NCBI RefSeq assembly: GCF_027627575.1 | Contig: NZ_CP114065.1 | Span: forward strand, 2,480,001-2,544,000 | DNA length: 64,000 bases | From: Kribbella sp. CA-293567 | Lineage (GTDB): Bacteria; Actinomycetota; Actinomycetes; Propionibacteriales; Kribbellaceae | Direction: 5' to 3' | Part shown: positions 58,861 through 64,000 of the stretch, in pieces | How positions within the stretch are numbered: the first letter of the stretch is position 1 | Layout: each line of letters begins with the position of its first letter | Position numbers and translations under genes: made by a program | Notes under the pieces: model-generated | The model's input: the letters and a program-made list of their open reading frames with translations, nothing else | The model's database searches: none | What the model was told of the DNA's origin: nothing

Positions 58861-61800
58861 CAGCCCGAGGACGGAAACGCATGCACAGGTCGCGATCTGC
58901 CAGGGCTGCCCTGGTCACCGTGCTCGGTGTCAGCCTGATCGCCGGAGTGGGGACCTACGTTCCGGAGGCCGAGGCGAAGACACCGTCGCGGCCGGCCCCA
59001 GCCGTCAAGCAGGAGAAACCCACACCGGGCAAGGATTTCCAAGCTGGTCAGACGCGGAACCGTGCCGGTGAGCAGTCGGCCGAGGCGTCCAAGCCGCAGC
59101 CGAGGCCGGAATGGCCGGCGGCGTCGACCTCGGTCGTCGGCACTACGGTCGGGAAGTCGGCCCCGAACGGTCAGCGGACTGTCTCGCCGGTCTCCGTGAC
59201 TGCTGCGGCAGCCGGTACGGCGAATGCGGCAACCCTTGCACCTTCGGTCAAGATCGATGTGTTGAGTCAGGCCGAAGGCGCCCGCCTGGGTGTCGAAGGC
59301 GTCGCCATCCGACTGGCTCGGACCGATACGCAAAAAACCGCTGCCAAGACCAAGGTGAGCGTCGACTACTCGAAGTTCGCGTCGGCGTTCGGCGGCAACT
59401 GGTCGAACCGGCTGCGCATCGTCGAGCTGACCTGCGTCGCGGGCGGAGCCTGCAGCGAGAAGCGGGTACTGCCCGGCGCCGGCAACGACAGCCAGAAAAA
59501 GACCGTGTCGGCCGATCTCGACCTGCCCGCAGTACCGGCTCAGGGAGTTACCGCGAAAGCGGGCACCGCTTCCTTCATTACACTGGCCGTCGCAGCGGGT
59601 GCCTCCGGTTCTGCCGGCTCGTACGCGGCGACGCCGCTGGCCGCGTCCTCCACTTGGAATGTCGGCGTACAGACCGGCGACTTCAGCTGGAGCTATCCGT
59701 TGCGAGTGCCGCCGGGGACAGCCGGACCGCGACCGGACCTGTCGATCGGGTACAGCTCCGGATCGGTCGACGGTCAGGTTGCCTCTAGCAACAACCAGAC
59801 GTCGTGGGTCGGTCAGGGGCACTCGCTCGAACCAGGCTTCATCGAGCGCAAGTACGTGTCCTGCGCGGACGACATGGTGAACAGCAACACGACGGTCAAA
59901 ACCGGTGACCTGTGCTGGAAGACCGACAACGCTGTGTTGTCCCTCGGCGGTCACTCCGGCGAACTCGTCAAGGTCGCGGCTGACACGTTCAAGCTGCGCA
60001 ACGACGACGGATCTCGGATTCAGCGCGTCTACTCCGCTGGCAACGCCAACGGCGCCCGCGCGGGGGAGTACTGGGTGGTCACCACTTCCGACGGTACCCA
60101 CTACTACTTCGGTAGCAACGTGACCATCTCGGGGACCGATCGGACCAACTCGGTCAATACCGTGCCAGTCTTCGGCAACCAGGTCGGCGAGCCCTGCCGC
60201 GCGGCGACCTTCGCCGCCTCGTACTGCCAGCAGGCTTGGCGGTGGAACCTTGACCGCGTCGTCGATGTCAACGGCAACCTGATGACGTACCGGTACATCC
60301 AGGAGAACAACTACTACGGCCGCAACAACAACACCGGCGTATCGCTCTACCAACGGGCCAGCTACCCCTGGATCGTCGACTACGGCAAGGTGACGGCGAC
60401 CGAGACGACGAAGGCCGCGCCGGCGCGAGCCTGGTTCGAGGTCGCGGAGCGGTGTCTCCCCGGCGGAGCGGTCACTTGCGCACCCGCTCAGCTGACCGCG
60501 GCGAATGCCGCCAACTGGCCGGACGTACCGTTCGACCAGATCTGTACGTCGGCCACGTCCTGCCCCAACCGCACCTCACCGTCCTTCTTCAGCCGCAAGC
60601 GCCTGGCGAAGGTGAACACCGAGACGCTCAACGGCAACGGCTGGCTGCCGGTCGACACCTGGACCCTGACCCAGGACTACCCGCCGTCCGGCGACACCGA
60701 TCGTTCGCTGTTCCTGCGGTCCATCACTCACCAAGGGCGCGCCGGCGGAACCCTGACCAATCCGTCGGTTTCCTTCGTGGGGATCGACAAGCCGAACCGC
60801 GTGGACGCGATCGGTGATGCCGCCCCGGCCATGAACAAGTGGCGGGTCTCCTCGATTTCCTCGGAGTCTGGGCAGGTCACCAACGTCAACTACAGCGCTC
60901 CGGACTGCACACCCACGACGAAGCCCGCCCTGGCGGACGCACCGACGAACACGAAGCGATGCTTTCCCGTCTACTGGACGATCGACGGAGGCGTGGAGCC
61001 GACACTGCACTGGTTCAACAAGTACGTGGTGACCAGTGTCGTCGTCGCCGACAGCAGCACGGACGGGTTGGACCAGGGCACGTTCTACGAATACCTGGGC
61101 ACTCCCGCTTGGCACTTCGACGACAACGAGCTCACCTTGCTCAAGTACCGCAGTTGGGGCGACTGGCGCGGCTACTCGAAGGTCAACGTGGAGACCGGCC
61201 CGGCGAACCACCGGACCCGAACCCAGTACACCTTCTTCCGCGGCATGCACGGTGACTACCTCAACCCGCAGGGCACCGCGAAGAAGACGGTCAGTGTCAC
61301 CGACAGCCAAGGCGATGCCATGCTCGACGCGCTTCGGCTGAACGGTTTCACCCGCGAGCAGATCACCTACAACGGTGCAGGCGGCCCGGAGGTCTCCGGG
61401 ACGATCAGTACTCCCTGGACCAAGCAGACCGGTGCCGGCGACGGCGCGGTCTCGACCCTCCTGCAGACCAAATCGACCTCCGTCCGGACCCGGCTGAGCA
61501 GCGGAGCCTATCGGACGGTCGGCACGGCGACCGAGTTCGACGACTTCGGGATGCCGGCCTCCGTCGACGACTTGGGCGACATCGCCGTGGCCAACGACGA
61601 TCGTTGTACGCGCTTCACCTACAACCGGAACGAAGCGCTGCAGATCCTCGGCACGGTCAGCCGGGAAGAGAAGGTGTCGGTCGGGTGCAGTGCCACCCCC
61701 AACCGGCCGACACAGGTGATCTCCGACGAACGCTCGTACTACGACGGAAACACGGATCTCAACGCGGCTCCGGTCGACGGCCTGGTCACCAAGGTCGAGA

Positions 61801-64000
61801 CGATGAGCGGCTGGTCCAACGGACCGCAGTACGAAGAGCGGTCGCGGACGACGTACGACAGCCTCGGCCGGGTCAAGGAGACCCACGACGGGCTGGGGCG
61901 CAAGACGAGTGCGGTCACCTACACGCCTGCTACCGGCGGACCGGTCACCGGTCGCGCGGTCGCGGATGCGAAGGGCTATGTCAGTTCGACGATCATCCAC
62001 CCAGCCTGGGGTGCGACGGTCGCGGAGGTCGACCCGAACGGTCGTCGTACGGACCTGACGTACGACGCTTTCGGGCGGCTGACCGGGGTTTGGCTGCCGA
62101 ACCGGTCGAAGGCCGGCGGCGCGACCGCATCGATGCTGTTCAGCTATCTCCTGTCGAAGACGGCTCCGAATGTCGTTGCCACGCAGGAACTGCTACCGAA
62201 CGGCACTTACAAGACCAGCAGGACACTGTTCGACGGACTTCTGCGGCAGCGCCAGGTGCAGACGCCGGCAGCCACCGGGGTCGGCCGGGTTATCGCGGAC
62301 ACTACGTACGACTACCACGGCAACGTCGCGACGCAGACGGGCGCGTACTACGACGACAAGTCAGCGCCGACCAACACCCTGTTCGATGCCAACGAGCCGA
62401 ACCTGCCGGGGCAGACGGTGAACACCTACGACGGCGCCAACCGTCCGGTGATCTCGGTCTTCAACGTCCAGGGGCACGAGCAGTGGCGGACGCAGACGAT
62501 CTACGGCGGCAACGCTACCGCTGTCATTCCGCCGTCCGGTGGCACGACGAGCATGCAGCTCTTCGATGCTCGTGGGAAGGTGAGTGAGCTACGGCAGTAC
62601 CACGGTGCCGCCGCGGGTGGAGACTTCGACTCCACGAAGTACAGCTACAGGCCGGACGGTCAGCTGGAGACGATCGTCAACGCCGCGGGCAGCGTGTGGC
62701 GGTACGCGTACGACATCCGAGGTCGGCAGATCTCCTCGGCGGATCCGGACAAGGGCACCACAACCTCCACGTACGACAACGCGGACCGGTTGGTCTCCAC
62801 GAAGGACGCCCGGAACCAGTCGATCTTCTACTCCTACGACGAACTGGACCGCAAGACGGCGGCCCGCAGCGGTTCGGCGACCGGTACCGTGCTCGCGTCG
62901 TGGGTCTACGACACCCTCGGCAAGGGCCTGCTGACTTCGTCCACCCGAACGGTCGATGGCAACAACTATGTCAACGCGGTGAACGGCTACGACCTCCTCG
63001 ATCGTCCGATCGGGACCAGCGTCACAATTCCGGCCTCGGAGGGCAAGCTCGCCGGGACCTACAGCGCGACGACGACGTACAACCCGGACGGCAGCGTCAA
63101 CAAGGCGAAGCTGCCGACCACTCCAGGTCTCCCGGACGAGACGATCACGATGGAGTACGACGCCTTCGGGAACGCTGACGGTATCGGCGGCTGGCAGTCG
63201 TACGTGGCCGGCACGAAGTACGGCGAGTACGGCGATCCGCTGCAGTACCGGATGGGCCAGGCGTCGGAGAAGTCGATCTATCAGTCCTTCGAGTACGAGC
63301 AGGGCACTCGCCGGCTCGCCAAGATGGATGTCGACCGAAGCACTGTCGCCGCCGCCGACGACACCTTCGACTACACCTACGACGACGCCTCCAACGTCAC
63401 CTCGGTGACGCACACGATGGGCGCCACTGTGGACCGGCAGTGCTACGCGAACGACTACCTCCGTCGTACAACGGAAGCGTGGACGCCTGCGGGAACCTGT
63501 GCAGCAGCGCGTTCCGCGGCCATCCTCGGGGGACCTGCGCCGTACTGGCAGTCCTACAACTACGACAAGTCCGGCAACCGCACGAGCATCGTGGACCACA
63601 AGGTCGCCGGCGACTCGACATCCACCTACACCTACCCGGCCGCCACTGCCGCTCGTCCGCACGCGGTCACCGCCGTCAACGGCTCCGGCCCTGGCGGCAC
63701 CTCGGTCGACAACTACGGCTACGACGCCGCTGGAAATCTGTCCTCCCGGACCGTCGGCGGCGACAGCGACACCCTTGCCTGGGACGCCGAAGGCCACCTT
63801 TCATCGGTCTCCGGTCCTGCGGGTGACACCGACTTCATCTACGACGCGGAAGGCAACCGCCTGATCCGTCACGATCCGAAGGGCTCGACGCTCTACCTGG
63901 CCTCGGCCGAAGTCCGCTGGGACAAGGTGACCGACAAGGTGAAGTCGACCAGGTACTACGACTTCAACGGCAAGACAGTCGCGATGCGCAACGATGCCCT
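58857..64000 (+). CDS. Giant secreted RHS/YD-repeat protein, 5' part
   Basis: At least 1714 codons are present and the gene continues past the right edge. A GTG overlaps the LamG stop (GTGA); an ATG at 58881 is the alternative. A signal segment (ALVTVLGVSLIAGVGTYV) is followed by a long N-terminal beta region (about 60-500), with SpvB/TcdB-like FSWSYPLRVPPGTAGPRPDLSI and HYYFGS. YD repeats dominate from about residue 950: LTYDAFGRLTGV, STYDNADRLVSTKDA, YSYDELDRKTAA, YGYDAAGNLSSRT, FIYDAEGNRLIRHD. The last part, STRYYDFNGKTVAMRN, is entering the RHS core. The C-terminal toxin, if any, and its immunity gene lie outside the window. Confidence 0.9.
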   Translation, partial: MTARGRKRMHRSRSARAALVTVLGVSLIAGVGTYVPEAEAKTPSRPAPAVKQEKPTPGKDFQAGQTRNRAGEQSAEASKPQPRPEWPAASTSVVGTTVGKSAPNGQRTVSPVSVTAAAAGTANAATLAPSVKIDVLSQAEGARLGVEGVAIRLARTDTQKTAAKTKVSVDYSKFASAFGGNWSNRLRIVELTCVAGGACSEKRVLPGAGNDSQKKTVSADLDLPAVPAQGVTAKAGTASFITLAVAAGASGSAGSYAATPLAASSTWNVGVQTGDFSWSYPLRVPPGTAGPRPDLSIGYSSGSVDGQVASSNNQTSWVGQGHSLEPGFIERKYVSCADDMVNSNTTVKTGDLCWKTDNAVLSLGGHSGELVKVAADTFKLRNDDGSRIQRVYSAGNANGARAGEYWVVTTSDGTHYYFGSNVTISGTDRTNSVNTVPVFGNQVGEPCRAATFAASYCQQAWRWNLDRVVDVNGNLMTYRYIQENNYYGRNNNTGVSLYQRASYPWIVDYGKVTATETTKAAPARAWFEVAERCLPGGAVTCAPAQLTAANAANWPDVPFDQICTSATSCPNRTSPSFFSRKRLAKVNTETLNGNGWLPVDTWTLTQDYPPSGDTDRSLFLRSITHQGRAGGTLTNPSVSFVGIDKPNRVDAIGDAAPAMNKWRVSSISSESGQVTNVNYSAPDCTPTTKPALADAPTNTKRCFPVYWTIDGGVEPTLHWFNKYVVTSVVVADSSTDGLDQGTFYEYLGTPAWHFDDNELTLLKYRSWGDWRGYSKVNVETGPANHRTRTQYTFFRGMHGDYLNPQGTAKKTVSVTDSQGDAMLDALRLNGFTREQITYNGAGGPEVSGTISTPWTKQTGAGDGAVSTLLQTKSTSVRTRLSSGAYRTVGTATEFDDFGMPASVDDLGDIAVANDDRCTRFTYNRNEALQILGTVSREEKVSVGCSATPNRPTQVISDERSYYDGNTDLNAAPVDGLVTKVETMSGWSNGPQYEERSRTTYDSLGRVKETHDGLGRKTSAVTYTPATGGPVTGRAVADAKGYVSSTIIHPAWGATVAEVDPNGRRTDLTYDAFGRLTGVWLPNRSKAGGATASMLFSYLLSKTAPNVVATQELLPNGTYKTSRTLFDGLLRQRQVQTPAATGVGRVIADTTYDYHGNVATQTGAYYDDKSAPTNTLFDANEPNLPGQTVNTYDGANRPVISVFNVQGHEQWRTQTIYGGNATAVIPPSGGTTSMQLFDARGKVSELRQYHGAAAGGDFDSTKYSYRPDGQLETIVNAAGSVWRYAYDIRGRQISSADPDKGTTTSTYDNADRLVSTKDARNQSIFYSYDELDRKTAARSGSATGTVLASWVYDTLGKGLLTSSTRTVDGNNYVNAVNGYDLLDRPIGTSVTIPASEGKLAGTYSATTTYNPDGSVNKAKLPTTPGLPDETITMEYDAFGNADGIGGWQSYVAGTKYGEYGDPLQYRMGQASEKSIYQSFEYEQGTRRLAKMDVDRSTVAAADDTFDYTYDDASNVTSVTHTMGATVDRQCYANDYLRRTTEAWTPAGTCAAARSAAILGGPAPYWQSYNYDKSGNRTSIVDHKVAGDSTSTYTYPAATAARPHAVTAVNGSGPGGTSVDNYGYDAAGNLSSRTVGGDSDTLAWDAEGHLSSVSGPAGDTDFIYDAEGNRLIRHDPKGSTLYLASAEVRWDKVTDKVKSTRYYDFNGKTVAMRNDA

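Overview
The window looks like chromosomal DNA from a high-GC Gram-positive actinobacterium. The GC content is high and third codon positions are strongly GC-biased. Alternative GTG and TTG starts are frequent. The gene content is typically actinobacterial: GlgE, an actinobacterial-type GlgP, GatCAB next to LigA, EtfBA, PadR and PucR regulators, and a secreted LamG/RHS pair. A member of the Propionibacteriales such as Kribbella fits best, but that is inference from gene style and not a sequence match. No rRNA, tRNA, prophage, transposase gene or CRISPR array was seen.

Region by region. 1-6.8 kb holds the start of a secreted subtilase, a winged-helix regulator, a small membrane protein, and the glycogen/alpha-glucan genes glgE and glgP, which are divergent around a CTTGCA-repeat operator; glgX follows at 14.1-16.2 kb. 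6.85-7.48 kb is a non-coding array of degenerate repeats with an exact 300-bp period. 7.5-14 kb is accessory: a Phd/RelE-like toxin-antitoxin pair, a DUF4287 protein, a GNAT enzyme, a DMT exporter, a coupled MerR-transglutaminase pair, a PadR regulator with a 36-bp palindrome, an SGNH hydrolase, and a 167-bp MITE-like element that now supplies the stop codon of glgX. 16-25 kb holds two coupled Gfo/Idh/MocA oxidoreductases, a crotonase-methyltransferase-acyltransferase-membrane protein operon, a second methyltransferase, and etfBA.

25.7-40.7 kb is the most interesting part. It is a single-strand operon read right to left: S12 serine hydrolase, peptide-binding lipoprotein, DppB permease, DppC-DppD permease/ATPase fusion, OppF ATPase, an S9 peptidase fused to an S12 hydrolase, an M20 hydrolase, a GNAT acyltransferase and an enolase-superfamily racemase, followed by a PucR regulator. 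From the permease onward the genes mostly overlap by 1-4 nt. The last three enzymes match the known N-succinylamino-acid-racemase pathway that converts D- to L-amino acids irreversibly. I infer that this operon imports peptides containing D-residues, cleaves them and salvages the D-amino acids.

40.8-53.1 kb is housekeeping: a nucleotidyltransferase, cysteine desulfurase and MnmA (tRNA 2-thiouridine), a MetE-like protein, LigA, two membrane proteins, an ACT-domain protein, and GatCAB. 53.1-64 kb holds a stress-protein-like membrane protein, a PQQ-type sugar dehydrogenase lipoprotein, a peptide deformylase with a Tat-like N-terminus, and a LamG protein overlapping a giant RHS/YD-repeat protein that runs off the right edge.
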